A stretch of DNA of 64,000 nucleotides. It comes from Mycolicibacterium goodii (lineage in GTDB: Bacteria; Actinomycetota; Actinomycetes; Mycobacteriales; Mycobacteriaceae). Every line of letters starts with the position of its first letter. The stretch's first letter is position 1. The notes below the pieces were generated by a model, which searched no databases, had not been told where the DNA came from, and worked only from the letters and a program-made list of their open reading frames with translations. Where the stretch lies: assembly GCF_022370755.2 (NCBI RefSeq), contig NZ_CP092364.2, positions 5,642,001 to 5,706,000 of the forward strand. The letters are read 5' to 3'. Shown one piece after another: positions 51,996 through 60,690 of this stretch. A program made the position numbers and the translations under genes.

Positions 51996-52435
51996 CTCTG
52001 GGTGAGCTGCTCGACACGTCCTTCGAGGGCCTTGGCGAGATGTTCGAGAGTGTCCCCCGCGAGCTTCTTGACCATCGGACCCGGGACCGGGAGCTTGACC
52101 TCGACGTCGAGATCGACCTGCAGCAGCGTGGTGTCGGGTCCGAGCGGCACGATCGAGAACCGCTGCTCCTGCTTGGTGAAGTGATCGCCCTGCTGCAGCA
52201 TCGTGAAGATCTGGTTGTCGGCCGGGTAGTACACGGCGGTGATGAACACGCCCGACTGTCCCTGGATCTCGACGTCGAGCCGCAACTGGCTGGGTCGTCC
52301 GTCGTTGTACCGGGCGAGTATCCAGCACCCCTTGATCTCCGGGTTCCATTGTGGGTAGGCCTCGAAGTCCGAAACGATCGATGTGATCGTCTCGGCGGAG
52401 GCTGCGACCTCGACAGTCTTGCTCACAAGCGGCAT
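51992..52435 (-). CDS. SRPBCC-family protein (Rv0164-type)
   Basis: The 147-residue protein is a START/SRPBCC-fold lipid- or ligand-binding domain: MPLVSKTVEVAASAETITSIVSDFEAYPQWNPEIKG (first 36 residues) matches the coenzyme Q-binding/polyketide-cyclase type start. A homologue lies in the same neighbourhood in M. tuberculosis. A role in handling hydrophobic substrates near the Mce1 importer is possible. Its stop overlaps that of mce1R by four bases. Confidence 0.87.
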   Translation of the reverse strand: MPLVSKTVEVAASAETITSIVSDFEAYPQWNPEIKGCWILARYNDGRPSQLRLDVEIQGQSGVFITAVYYPADNQIFTMLQQGDHFTKQEQRFSIVPLGPDTTLLQVDLDVEVKLPVPGPMVKKLAGDTLEHLAKALEGRVEQLTQS

Positions 52436-52452
52436 TCGCCGAGCATATCGAG

Positions 52453-52902
52453 CTAGGGACGTGTGGCCGTAGCCAGCAGGTCCCGGACGCGGGCCGGGAT
52501 CGGGACCGGGCGGCGCGAGTCCCGGTCGACGTAGACGTGCACCCAGTGCCCGACGGCCGCGACCGGCGCGTTCGGTGCGCCCTGCTCGAACAGCGCCAGC
52601 CGGTAGGTGACGCTGGTGGTGCCCAGCCGGCTCACCGACAGACCCACGACCAGTGCACTCGGAAACGTCAGCTCCGCGAAGTAACGACAGCCCGATTCGG
52701 CGACGACGCCGAGCCACGGTGCGGTGACCGGGTCGACGTCACAGCTCGTGTTGATCCACGCATTGATCGCGGTGTCGAACAGCTCGTAGTACACGGCGTT
52801 GTTGAGATGGCCGAACATGTCGTTGTCGGTCCACCGCGTGCCCACCGGCCAGTGCACGGGGAATTCACGGCTGGTGGGTGTGGGTTCGTCGCGACCGGTC
52901 AT
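52453..52902 (-). CDS. 4-hydroxybenzoyl-CoA-type acyl-CoA thioesterase
   Basis: The 149-residue hot-dog-fold protein carries GTRWTDNDMFGHLNNAVYYELFD (about residues 22-44), the thioesterase signature with catalytic aspartate, and a beta-rich core. It hydrolyses acyl-CoA. ATG 52902 is used, since the open frame beyond runs antisense into the alcohol dehydrogenase. It lies 17 bases upstream of the SRPBCC gene on the same strand. Confidence 0.88.
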   Translation of the reverse strand: MTGRDEPTPTSREFPVHWPVGTRWTDNDMFGHLNNAVYYELFDTAINAWINTSCDVDPVTAPWLGVVAESGCRYFAELTFPSALVVGLSVSRLGTTSVTYRLALFEQGAPNAPVAAVGHWVHVYVDRDSRRPVPIPARVRDLLATATRP

Positions 52903-52937
52903 GGCTGAAGTCTTGCAGTCGGGGCAGGCTGGTTCCC

Positions 52938-54029
52938 ATGAAGATCCGCGGAGCCGTCCTCGAACGCATCGGTGCACCCCGTCCCTACGCCGAATCCCGG
53001 CCACTGACCATCTCCGAGCTGGACCTGGCCGAGCCGGGTCCCGACGAACTGCTGGTGCGGATCGAATCCGCGGGGTTGTGTCACTCGGATCTGTCCGTCG
53101 TGGACGGCAACCGCGTGCGTCCGGTGCCGATGCTGTTGGGGCATGAGGCCGCGGGCGTCGTGGAGACGCCCGCCGCGGACCTTGCGGCCGGCCAGCGCGT
53201 GGTGATGACGTTCCTGCCCCGTTGCGGGTCCTGCCCGGCGTGCGCCACCGACGGACTGACCCCGTGCGGACCCGGATCGGTTGCCAACGGGGCGGGCACG
53301 CTGATGAACGGTGACATCCGGCTGCACCGAGACGGCGAACCGGTGTACCACCACCTGGGCGTGTCCGGGTTCGCGACACACGCCGTGGTGGACCGCCGTT
53401 CGATCGTCCCGGTGCCCGCCGACGTGCCCGCCACGGTCGCCGCGCTGCTGGGCTGCGCGGTGCTGACGGGCGGCGGCGCGGTGCTCAACGTCGGCAAGCC
53501 GAAGCCCGGGCAGACCGTCGTGATCGTCGGCCTCGGCGGCGTCGGGATGGCCGCCGCGCTTACCGCACTGGCCCACGACGACGTCCACGTCGTCGGCGTC
53601 GACCAGTTGTCCGACAAGTTGGCTCGCGCGCGCGAACTCGGTGTGCACGAGACATTCACGCCGGAGCAGGCCGCCGATCTGCGGGGCGAGGTGGTGATCG
53701 AAGCCGCGGGGCATCCCGCCGCGCTGGAGACCGCGATCGCGCTCACCGGCCCGGGAGGCCGGACCGTCACCGTGGGGCTTCCGCGGCCGGACGCACGGAT
53801 CACGGTGTCCCCGTTGGGTTTCGTCGCGGAAGGCCGCTCGCTGATCGGCAGTTATCTGGGCTCGGCGGTGCCGGCTCGCGACATTCCGCGCTTCGTCGAA
53901 TTGTGGCGCGCCGGGCGCCTGCCGGTGGAATCGCTGGTGTCCTCGACGATCACGCTCGATGGCATCAACGCCGGGATGGACGAGCTCGCCGAGGGTCGCG
54001 CGGTCCGTCAGGTGATCGAGTTCGCCTGA
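52938..54029 (+). CDS. Zinc-dependent alcohol dehydrogenase (AdhE1-type)
   Basis: The 363-residue medium-chain dehydrogenase has the catalytic zinc ligands GLCHSDLSVV and GHEAAGVVE, and a structural zinc region PRCGSCPACATDGLTPC with the usual cysteine cluster. The nucleotide-binding motif is VVIVGLGGVGMAA. It is the class III/mycothiol-type relative found beside mce1R in M. tuberculosis. The substrate is unknown. ATG 52938 lies 35 bases from the divergent thioesterase start. Confidence 0.92.
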   Translation: MKIRGAVLERIGAPRPYAESRPLTISELDLAEPGPDELLVRIESAGLCHSDLSVVDGNRVRPVPMLLGHEAAGVVETPAADLAAGQRVVMTFLPRCGSCPACATDGLTPCGPGSVANGAGTLMNGDIRLHRDGEPVYHHLGVSGFATHAVVDRRSIVPVPADVPATVAALLGCAVLTGGGAVLNVGKPKPGQTVVIVGLGGVGMAAALTALAHDDVHVVGVDQLSDKLARARELGVHETFTPEQAADLRGEVVIEAAGHPAALETAIALTGPGGRTVTVGLPRPDARITVSPLGFVAEGRSLIGSYLGSAVPARDIPRFVELWRAGRLPVESLVSSTITLDGINAGMDELAEGRAVRQVIEFA

Positions 54030-54038
54030 GCCCTGGCT

Positions 54039-54075
54039 CACTTATATGACGAGTTGTACAGTTGTCATATGAGTG
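54039..54075. promoter_or_regulatory. Palindrome overlapping the dehydratase start
   Basis: CACTTATATGAC (54039-54050) and GTCATATGAGTG (54064-54075) are inverted repeats with one mismatch around a 13-base centre. The right arm covers the start codon at 54069. It is likely bound by the GntR regulator encoded downstream. Confidence 0.6.
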
Positions 54076-55187
54076 ATCGTATCCGTCGTCTCACGCTGTC
54101 CCACGTGGTCCTGCCGCTGCCCAAACCGGTCAGCGACGCCAAGGTGCTCACCGGTCGCCAGAAACCGCTGACCGAAACGGTTCTGCTGTTCGCCGAGGTG
54201 ACGACCGAGGACGGGCTGCATGGCATGGGGTTCAGCTACTCCAAGCGCGCGGGCGGGCCAGCCCAGTACACCCACCTGCGTGAGATCGCGGACATCGCGA
54301 TCGGTCAGGATCCCTCCGACATCGACCGCATCTACCAGTCGCTTCTGTGGGCGGGCGCCTCGGTGGGCCGCTCCGGGGTCGCCACCCAGGCCATTGCCGC
54401 ACTCGACGTCGCACTGTGGGACCTCAAGGCCAGACGCGCCGACCTGCCCCTGGCGAAACTGATCGGCGCACACCGGGATTCGTGCCGGGTGTACAACACC
54501 TCCGGCGGATTCCTGCAGGCCTCGGTCGACGAGATCAAAGATGCCGCGACCGCATCGCTGGATGCGGGCATCGGTGGCATCAAAATCAAAGTGGGACAGC
54601 CTGACTGGAAGGAAGATCTCAAGCGCGTCGCCGCGATGCGGGCGCATCTCGGCGACACCCCGTTGATGGTCGACGCCAACCAGCAGTGGGACCGGGCCAG
54701 GGCCAGGCGGATGTGCCGCGAGCTCGAGCAGTTCGACCTCGTGTGGATCGAAGAACCGCTCGACGCGTGGGATGCCGTCGGCCACGCGGACCTCAGCCAC
54801 ACCTTCGACACCCCGATCGCCACGGGCGAGATGCTCACGTCGGTGCCCGAACACATGGCGCTGATCGACGCCGGGTACCGCGGCATCGTGCAACCCGATG
54901 CACCGCGCATCGGGGGCATCACCCCGTTTCTGCGGTTCGCGACGCTGGCCGCGCACGCCGGTTTGGCACTCGCGCCGCACTACGCGATGGAAATCCACCT
55001 GCATCTCGCGGCGACCTACCCGACCGAACCGTGGGTCGAGCACTTCGAGTGGCTCAACCCGCTGTTCGACGAGCGCATCGAGATCCGGGACGGCCGGATG
55101 TGGCTGCCCGACCGGCCGGGCCTCGGCTTCACACTTAGCGAGCAGATGCGGGCCCTCACCAGGGAGCAGGCAGAATTCCACGCGTGA
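54069..55187 (+). CDS. Enolase-superfamily (mandelate racemase/sugar-acid dehydratase) enzyme
   Basis: The 372-residue protein has the capping domain and TIM barrel of the mandelate racemase subgroup. It shows the KxK base motif in GGIKIKVGQPD, metal ligands Asp in MVDANQQW, Glu in WIEEPLDAWD and Glu in ATGEMLTS, and the His of APHYAMEIHLH. These suit a sugar-acid dehydratase or racemase. ATG 54069 lies inside a palindrome. It overlaps the GntR gene by four bases (GTGA). With the divergent Tct transporter it may form a catabolic module. Confidence 0.9.
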   Translation: MSDRIRRLTLSHVVLPLPKPVSDAKVLTGRQKPLTETVLLFAEVTTEDGLHGMGFSYSKRAGGPAQYTHLREIADIAIGQDPSDIDRIYQSLLWAGASVGRSGVATQAIAALDVALWDLKARRADLPLAKLIGAHRDSCRVYNTSGGFLQASVDEIKDAATASLDAGIGGIKIKVGQPDWKEDLKRVAAMRAHLGDTPLMVDANQQWDRARARRMCRELEQFDLVWIEEPLDAWDAVGHADLSHTFDTPIATGEMLTSVPEHMALIDAGYRGIVQPDAPRIGGITPFLRFATLAAHAGLALAPHYAMEIHLHLAATYPTEPWVEHFEWLNPLFDERIEIRDGRMWLPDRPGLGFTLSEQMRALTREQAEFHA

Positions 55188-55870
55188 GCACATCGTTGGC
55201 CCAGCGGGTGGTCGCCGGACTGAAGGACAAGATCTTCTCCGGCGACCTGCCACCGGGACACAAGCTGCCCTCGGAGGCCGAGCTGATCGACGAGTTCGGG
55301 GTGTCGCGCACCGTCGTGCGCGAAGCCGTGACCCGGCTGCGCGCCGAGGGCCTCGTCGAAACCTTCCAGGGCCGTGGCTCGTTCGTGCTCGCGGTCCCGG
55401 AGCCCACCGCGTTCACCATCGAGTCCGCGACGATCCGGACCCACCACGACGTCCTCGACATGATCGACTTCCGCCTCGGCGTCGAATGCGAGGCGGCGGC
55501 CCTCGCGGCCGCGCGCATCGACGAGCCCGGCCGCGACGCGGTTCGCACCGCTCTCGACGAATTCACCGGCGCCGCAGCCGAAGACGCCGTCGAAGCGGAC
55601 TTCCGCTTCCACCGCACGATCGCGGAGGTCAGCGGAAACCGCTTCTACCTCGACCTGCTGAACTCGCTGGGGCCCATGATGATCATGCTGCCGCGGACCC
55701 GGCTGGGCGACGCCCACTCGATCACCGACGCCACACACGCCGAGCGGGTCCGGCGTGAACACGATCAGATCGCGAGTGCCGTTGCCGCAGGAGATCCGGA
55801 TCTCGCCAGAGCCGCCATGCGCCTACACCTTGGTAACACTCGACGGCGACTCGCCGCCGGTTCCGGGTGA
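55184..55870 (+). CDS. GntR-family (FadR/FCD) regulator
   Basis: The 228-residue protein has a winged helix (RVVAGLKDKIFSGDLPPGHKLPSEAELIDEFGVSRTVVREAVTRL, residues 8-52) and a FCD effector domain (DFRFHRTIAEVSGNRFY). It is translationally coupled to the enolase-superfamily gene and probably controls it. Its 3' end overlaps the convergent tctA gene by 48 bases, so the two transcripts would be antisense there. Confidence 0.9.
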   Translation: MSTSLAQRVVAGLKDKIFSGDLPPGHKLPSEAELIDEFGVSRTVVREAVTRLRAEGLVETFQGRGSFVLAVPEPTAFTIESATIRTHHDVLDMIDFRLGVECEAAALAAARIDEPGRDAVRTALDEFTGAAAEDAVEADFRFHRTIAEVSGNRFYLDLLNSLGPMMIMLPRTRLGDAHSITDATHAERVRREHDQIASAVAAGDPDLARAAMRLHLGNTRRRLAAGSG

Positions 55871-57352
55871 CTTCGCACGGCCACCGAGCACGTGCCGGAT
55901 CACCGGGATCGCCACGAGCGCGACGAGGATCGCGAGGATGGTGCCCGAGAGCGGCCGCGTGACGAACCCGGTCGGATCGCCACCGAAGATCAGCAGCGAC
56001 CGGCGCACATTGGACTCCACGAGCGAACCCAGCACGAACGCCAGCACCAGCGGACCGGGATCGAAACCGGTCTTCTTCATCAGATAACCCACGACGCCGA
56101 ACGCGATCATCACGAAGATGTCGAACACCGAGTTGTTGATCGTGTAGACACCGAGCAGCGTGATCAGTGCGGTGATAGGGGCCAGGATCGCGGGGCGGAC
56201 CCGAAGGATCCGCACGAACAATCCGACCAGCGGGATGCTCAGGATCAGCAGCACGAGGTTGCCGATGTACATCGAGTTGATGACGCCCCAGAACAGGTCC
56301 GGATGCTCGTCCACCAGCTGCGGGCCCGGCGAGATGCCCAGGATCAGAAGCGCTCCGAACAACATGGCCATCGACGCATTCGCCGGGATGCCGATCGTGA
56401 GCAGCGGGATGAACGACGACGTCGCCGCGGCGTTGTTGGCCGTCTCGGGCGCCGCGACACCCTCGACAGCGCCCTTGCCGAACCTCTCGGGATGCTTGGA
56501 CCGCCTCTTCTCGGCCGCATAGGCCACCAGCGAGGCCAGCACCGCACCGCCGCCGGGCAGCACGCCGAGCACGAACCCGATCACCGACCCGCGGCCGATC
56601 GCGCCCGACGACTGACGCAGGTCCTTGCGTGACGGCCAGGCGTTGCCGACCTTGGCAGGCACATGCGGTTTCCCGTGCCGTTGTTCGAGGTTGTAGAGGA
56701 TCTCGCCGACACCGAACAGCCCCATCGCCACCACGACGAAGTCGATGCCGTCGGCCAACTGCAGGCTCTCGAACGTGAATCGCGACGCGCCGCTGAAGCT
56801 GTCGCGACCGACCGTCGCCAACAGGAGCCCGACGGCCGCCGCGATCAGCGACTTGAGCATGTTGCCGTTGCCGATGGTGGCGACCAGCAGCACGCCGAGC
56901 AACGCCAGCGCGGCGTACTCCGGCGGGCCGAAGTCGAGGGCGACCTCGGCGACCACCGGCGCGAGCAGTGACAGGCCGATGATCGAGATCGTCGCGCCCA
57001 CAAAGGATCCGATGGCAGCGATGCCGAGCGCGGTACCGGCTCTGCCCTGCTTGGCGAGCGCGAAACCGTCGAACACCGTCACCACCGACGACGCCTCGCC
57101 GGGCAGTCGCAACAACACCGAGGTGATGGTGCCGCCGTACTGGGCGCCGTAATAGATGCCGGCGAGCATGATGATCGCCGAGACCGGATTGATGGTGTAG
57201 GTGATGGGCAGCAGGATCGCGATGGTCGCCGCCGGGCCGAGACCCGGCAGCACACCGATCACCATGCCGATGAGCACACCGACGATGCAGTACAGCAGGT
57301 TCTGGGGTTCGACGACCAGTGCGAACCCGTCGAGGAATGCGTTGACGTCCAT
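55823..57352 (-). CDS. TctA-type large membrane subunit of a tripartite tricarboxylate transporter
   Basis: The 509-residue protein has about twelve helices and TctA motifs: GVLIGMVIGVLPGLGPAATIAILLP (about 25-49), YGAQYGGTITSVLLRLPGEASSVVT and GVLPGGGAVLASLVAYAAEKRRSKHP. With the small subunit and a binding protein it imports di- or tricarboxylates using an ion gradient. It follows the TctB gene by 18 bases. Confidence 0.93.
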   Translation of the reverse strand: MDVNAFLDGFALVVEPQNLLYCIVGVLIGMVIGVLPGLGPAATIAILLPITYTINPVSAIIMLAGIYYGAQYGGTITSVLLRLPGEASSVVTVFDGFALAKQGRAGTALGIAAIGSFVGATISIIGLSLLAPVVAEVALDFGPPEYAALALLGVLLVATIGNGNMLKSLIAAAVGLLLATVGRDSFSGASRFTFESLQLADGIDFVVVAMGLFGVGEILYNLEQRHGKPHVPAKVGNAWPSRKDLRQSSGAIGRGSVIGFVLGVLPGGGAVLASLVAYAAEKRRSKHPERFGKGAVEGVAAPETANNAAATSSFIPLLTIGIPANASMAMLFGALLILGISPGPQLVDEHPDLFWGVINSMYIGNLVLLILSIPLVGLFVRILRVRPAILAPITALITLLGVYTINNSVFDIFVMIAFGVVGYLMKKTGFDPGPLVLAFVLGSLVESNVRRSLLIFGGDPTGFVTRPLSGTILAILVALVAIPVIRHVLGGRAKSPGTGGESPSSVTKV

Positions 57353-57370
57353 GGGTTTCGGTGAATGTCC

Positions 57371-57892
57371 TCAGAAGCTGATCAGGTGTGGCAGCGGGAT
57401 GCGCAACCCGTAGAGGAACAGGAAGTAGAACGCCGTGGTGGTGACGACGCTGACGATCGCCGTGCTGCGCCAACCTTCGCCGCCGAGGAACCGCAGCCAG
57501 ATCACGCACAGCACCAGGGCCGGGATCTCGAACCCGATCAGCGGCATCAGCAGCCCGAAGCCTACGAATGTCACGGCACCTGCGGCCGCGAGCACACTGC
57601 TGCGGGTGAAAGCCTCGGCATCGGTGAGTCTGCGGCCCAGCAGGAGCAGCAGCGCCGACAGCACCGAGACGAGAACACTGACCACGAAGGGCCACAGACC
57701 GGGCCCGGGTTGGTGCAGGGTGCCCAGCCCGTAGCCGTGGGCCAGCAGTGCACCGACGATCCCGATGATGATCCCGACGACCGCCGAGATCGTCTGGTAC
57801 AGCGGCCCACCCGCAGGCGGTTGTTCCTCCTGGGGAACCGCGGCGGGCACCGGCTCGGGTTGTGCCGTCACGGCGGCGAGAGTGTCACTCAT
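57371..57892 (-). CDS. TctB-type small membrane subunit
   Basis: The 173-residue protein has a proline-rich start and four hydrophobic helices (for example YQTISAVVGIIIGIVGALLA and FVVSVLVSVLSALLLLLG), as in TctB proteins. It overlaps the binding-protein gene upstream by one base and precedes tctA. Confidence 0.9.
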   Translation of the reverse strand: MSDTLAAVTAQPEPVPAAVPQEEQPPAGGPLYQTISAVVGIIIGIVGALLAHGYGLGTLHQPGPGLWPFVVSVLVSVLSALLLLLGRRLTDAEAFTRSSVLAAAGAVTFVGFGLLMPLIGFEIPALVLCVIWLRFLGGEGWRSTAIVSVVTTTAFYFLFLYGLRIPLPHLISF

Positions 57893-58902
57893 CAGCTGGC
57901 CCGCAGGTCGATGCCGAACTGCTTGGTGAGGTCGGCGTACCGCTGGGTGTCCGCCTTGAGCCGGTCGAGGATCTCCGAGCCGGGCTGTTCCATGGGTGTC
58001 AGGCTGTTCTGCTCGTTGAACTGCTTGTAGGCATCGGTCGCGAACGTCGCCTTGAGCCCTTCGATGATCCGGTCCTGAATCTCCTGCGGGGTGCCCTTGG
58101 GGACCGTCATGAAACGGTACTGGGTGACCTCGACGTCGAGGCCCTGCTCCTTGGCGGTCGGCACGTCGGGCAGATACTCGATGCGCTCTGGGCCGAAGAC
58201 CGCGAGCGGTATCAGCTTGTGGGACTGGATGTTCTCGATCGCCTCCCCTACCTGCAGGACTGCGACGTCGATCTGATTGCCGAGCAGCGCCGTGAGCGCG
58301 GGCGCCCCGCCGTCGAACGGCACTGCCTGTGACGGGGCGTCGGCCGACTTGAACAACAGCGCGGCGGCGAGTTGTGCACCGGTGCCGACGCCGGTGGTCC
58401 CGTAGCGCACCGGTTTGGTCGTGGCTTCGAGATCCTGCATCGTCTTGTAGCCGCTGGCCGGATTGGTGACCAGCACGTAATCATCGCGGGAGATGCCGTA
58501 GACGACATCGAAGTCGTTGATGTCGGTGACCTCGCCGGGCGTCACGGCCAGTGGCGTGATGGTGTACAGGGACGCGTTCTGGATCGCGATGACCGACCCG
58601 TCCGGCTTGGCCTTGGCGACCTCGGCGGCCGCGAGGGCGCCGTTGGCGCCCTCCCGGTTGATCACCGGGAACGATGCGCCCAGCGAGTCACTGAGACCCT
58701 TGGAGACCGCGCGGCTGATCAGGTCGCTCGAGCCGCCGGCCGAGGCGCCGACGTACATCTCCACGGTGCCGGACGGATAGGTGCCGCCGGAACCACCGCC
58801 ACCGGTGGTGTTCTGCACGCCGCCACAGCCACTGAGCACCAGGCCCGCAGCAGCGGTGGCGGCCAGGACGAGGCGGGTACGGCGAAGAGCGGGTATCGCC
58901 AT
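57892..58902 (-). CDS. TctC-type periplasmic substrate-binding lipoprotein
   Basis: This 336-residue protein has a lipoprotein signal (LAATAAAGLVLSGC) and the Bug/TctC fold start VEMYVGASAGGSSDLISRAV, with conserved GTGAQLAAALLFKSA and a C-terminal region typical of the family. ATG 58902 is used with AGGAG upstream; the frame to 58962 is not needed. It captures the carboxylate for the TctAB permease. The 138-base gap upstream holds repeated AATACC/GGTAT elements. Confidence 0.92.
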   Translation of the reverse strand: MAIPALRRTRLVLAATAAAGLVLSGCGGVQNTTGGGGSGGTYPSGTVEMYVGASAGGSSDLISRAVSKGLSDSLGASFPVINREGANGALAAAEVAKAKPDGSVIAIQNASLYTITPLAVTPGEVTDINDFDVVYGISRDDYVLVTNPASGYKTMQDLEATTKPVRYGTTGVGTGAQLAAALLFKSADAPSQAVPFDGGAPALTALLGNQIDVAVLQVGEAIENIQSHKLIPLAVFGPERIEYLPDVPTAKEQGLDVEVTQYRFMTVPKGTPQEIQDRIIEGLKATFATDAYKQFNEQNSLTPMEQPGSEILDRLKADTQRYADLTKQFGIDLRAS

Positions 58903-58981
58903 GGCTTTGCTCCTGTTGTGTGAATCGACCCGGTCATGGGCAGCCGCTGTGGCGGCTATCACTACAAACTAGGGAGCGGGA

Positions 58982-59020
58982 CAATACCTGTCCAAGGCCA
59001 AATTGGTATCGCTCAATACC
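58982..59020. promoter_or_regulatory. AATACC/GGTAT repeats upstream of tctC
   Basis: CAATACC at 58982-58988 is repeated at 59014-59020, with inverted GGTAT at 59005-59009. The closest pair forms GGTAT-CGCTCA-ATACC. The set lies 80-120 bases upstream of the binding-protein start and may be a regulator site. Confidence 0.4.
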
Positions 59021-59040
59021 GCTCTTGGATCAATGGCATG

Positions 59041-59814
59041 TCAGCGAATGGTGCTGACGCCACCGTCCACCGGAATGACCGCACCGGTGATGTACGAGCT
59101 GGCCCGGCTGGCGAGAAACACCGCGATACCGGCGATGTCGGCGGGCTTCCCGACGCGCCCGAGTGGAAGCGCAGACCCGACGGCGTCCTCACCCGCGGCG
59201 AGCAGTTCCTTGGTCATCCTGGACGGGAACAGCCCCGGCGCGATCGCATTGACCAGTATGTGCGGGGCCAGTTCACCGGCGAGGTGGCGCGTGAGCATGT
59301 GCACCGCAGCTTTGCTGGCGCTGTACGAGAAATTGTCACGGCCCTTCCCCGGCGCGACGATGCCGTCGATGCTGCCGGTGTTGACCACGCGGGCCGGATC
59401 GTCGTCGGTGGCGCCGGCCCGCAGCAACGGGGTGAGCGCCCGCGTCAACAGGAAGACACCTTTGACGTTGATGTTGTAGACCTTGTCGAAGCCCGACTCC
59501 GGGAAATCCTCGTAGGGTGCGCCCCAGGCCGCTCCCGCGTTGTTGAACAGCGCGTGGATCGCCTTCTCGCGGCCCGTGATCGCGGCGGTCAGCGCCGTGA
59601 CACCTTCGGCGGTGCCCAGATCGGTCGGTACGGCCTCGATCGGGCCGAGCTGTGAGAGTTCGGCCACCGCCGCGGAGAGTTCGGCCTCCTTGCGGCCCGC
59701 GATGTACACGCTCGCGCCGGCCTCCAGCAGGCCGCGCGCCATCATCAGACCGATACCGCGCCCGCCGCCGGTGACCACGGCGACCTTGCCGTCCAACCGG
59801 AACAGGTCACTCAT
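59041..59814 (-). CDS. Short-chain dehydrogenase/reductase
   Basis: The 257-residue SDR has the cofactor motif VTGGGRGIGLMMA, NNAG in the core, the catalytic Ser (NTGSIDG) and YSASK (Tyr and Lys). It ends with VDGGVSTIR. It acts on an unknown alcohol or ketone. Its start overlaps the TetR stop by eight bases, so the regulator and enzyme form one operon. Confidence 0.93.
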   Translation of the reverse strand: MSDLFRLDGKVAVVTGGGRGIGLMMARGLLEAGASVYIAGRKEAELSAAVAELSQLGPIEAVPTDLGTAEGVTALTAAITGREKAIHALFNNAGAAWGAPYEDFPESGFDKVYNINVKGVFLLTRALTPLLRAGATDDDPARVVNTGSIDGIVAPGKGRDNFSYSASKAAVHMLTRHLAGELAPHILVNAIAPGLFPSRMTKELLAAGEDAVGSALPLGRVGKPADIAGIAVFLASRASSYITGAVIPVDGGVSTIR

Positions 59815-60457
59815 TGCCGGTCGTCACGTCGATGCCAAGCGGCGAGTCCAGCCGGACGTTCTCGTCGCGGATCAGCCCGCGCAGGAGTGCCATGCTGAAC
59901 TCGACCGCGATCTCCGTCGCGGTGCGCCGGCCGTGCGGACGCAGCCACCGGTACGCACCGAGCACCATGCCGATGTAGCCCATGGCCAGCACATGCGAGT
60001 CGCAGTCGTAGAACTCGCCGCTGGCGATGCCCCGGTCGATCACGTCACGCACATGCTCGTACACCTGGGCCTCTGCGTGCCGGATGTACTCGACCTGCTC
60101 CTCGGTGAACCACTCGGCGATATAGGGGCCTTCCTGGAAGTACACGGCGGCCCGTTCCAGGTCGTTGGCGATGCCCACCAGCAGGCGCCGGGTGAAGTGG
60201 TAGATGGTCTCACGGGCCGACGCGGTCGGATCGTCGTGCAGCGCCTCGACGGTGAAGTCCGCGGCGCTCTTGTAGATGTCGTAGAGGATGAGCGACTTGC
60301 TGGCGTAGTAGTGGTAGACGGTGGCCTTGTTCAGGCCGACGGCCTCTGCGACATCGTCCATCCGGGTGCCGTGGTAACCGCGGGCTGCGAACAGTTTCGC
60401 CGCGACATTCAGCAGTTCTTCGCGACGGGAGGTTCCGTTGTTGGCAGCGGAAGTCAT
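59807..60457 (-). CDS. TetR-family regulator (Rv0158-type)
   Basis: ATG 60457 starts a 216-residue regulator with helix-turn-helix ELLNVAAKLFAARGYHGTRMDDVAEAVGLNKATVYHYYASKS (about 14-55) and a helical effector domain. It shares its transcript with the downstream SDR. The neighbourhood matches that of Rv0158 near pntB in M. tuberculosis. A candidate operator lies at 60501-60523. Confidence 0.9.
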   Translation of the reverse strand: MTSAANNGTSRREELLNVAAKLFAARGYHGTRMDDVAEAVGLNKATVYHYYASKSLILYDIYKSAADFTVEALHDDPTASARETIYHFTRRLLVGIANDLERAAVYFQEGPYIAEWFTEEQVEYIRHAEAQVYEHVRDVIDRGIASGEFYDCDSHVLAMGYIGMVLGAYRWLRPHGRRTATEIAVEFSMALLRGLIRDENVRLDSPLGIDVTTGNE

Positions 60458-60500
60458 GGGACACTCACTTATCGGCCTCGCCCGGACACTCTCCGGACAT

Positions 60501-60523
60501 TCAATCAACTGGATGGTTGACTC
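60501..60523. promoter_or_regulatory. TetR operator candidate
   Basis: The imperfect inverted repeat TCAATCAAC-TGGAT-GGTTGACTC lies 44-66 bases upstream of the TetR start and before the small leaderless gene on the other strand. Confidence 0.45.
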
Positions 60524-60562
60524 AGTGTAGGCAATCGCTGTCGCGGTTGCGGCCACTCGGTC

Positions 60563-60568
60563 TACACT
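60563..60568 (+). promoter_or_regulatory. -10 element of a leaderless small gene
   Basis: TACACT is followed six bases later by ATG 60575, the expected distance for a transcription start on the A of the start codon. Confidence 0.5.
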
Positions 60569-60574
60569 GCCGTC

Positions 60575-60685
60575 ATGGATCCGAATCCCGACTACGATCT
60601 GAGCGACGAAGGCGAGTTCTTCTTCAATTGGATCCCCTGGGGACTGCGTGGCGTGTATCCGCCCCCGGCCTATCCCCCGGTGTAA
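60575..60685 (+). CDS. Small 36-residue protein (leaderless)
   Basis: ATG 60575 to TAA 60683-60685 encodes MDPNPDYDLSDEGEFFFNW, then IPWGLRGVYPPPAYPPV. It has an acidic start, an aromatic centre and a proline-rich end. No ribosome site precedes it, but a TACACT -10 places the start of transcription at the start codon. A small gene is annotated at the corresponding place between pntB and Rv0158 in M. tuberculosis, which supports conservation. The function is unknown. Confidence 0.65.
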   Translation: MDPNPDYDLSDEGEFFFNWIPWGLRGVYPPPAYPPV

Positions 60686-60690
60686 ACCGG

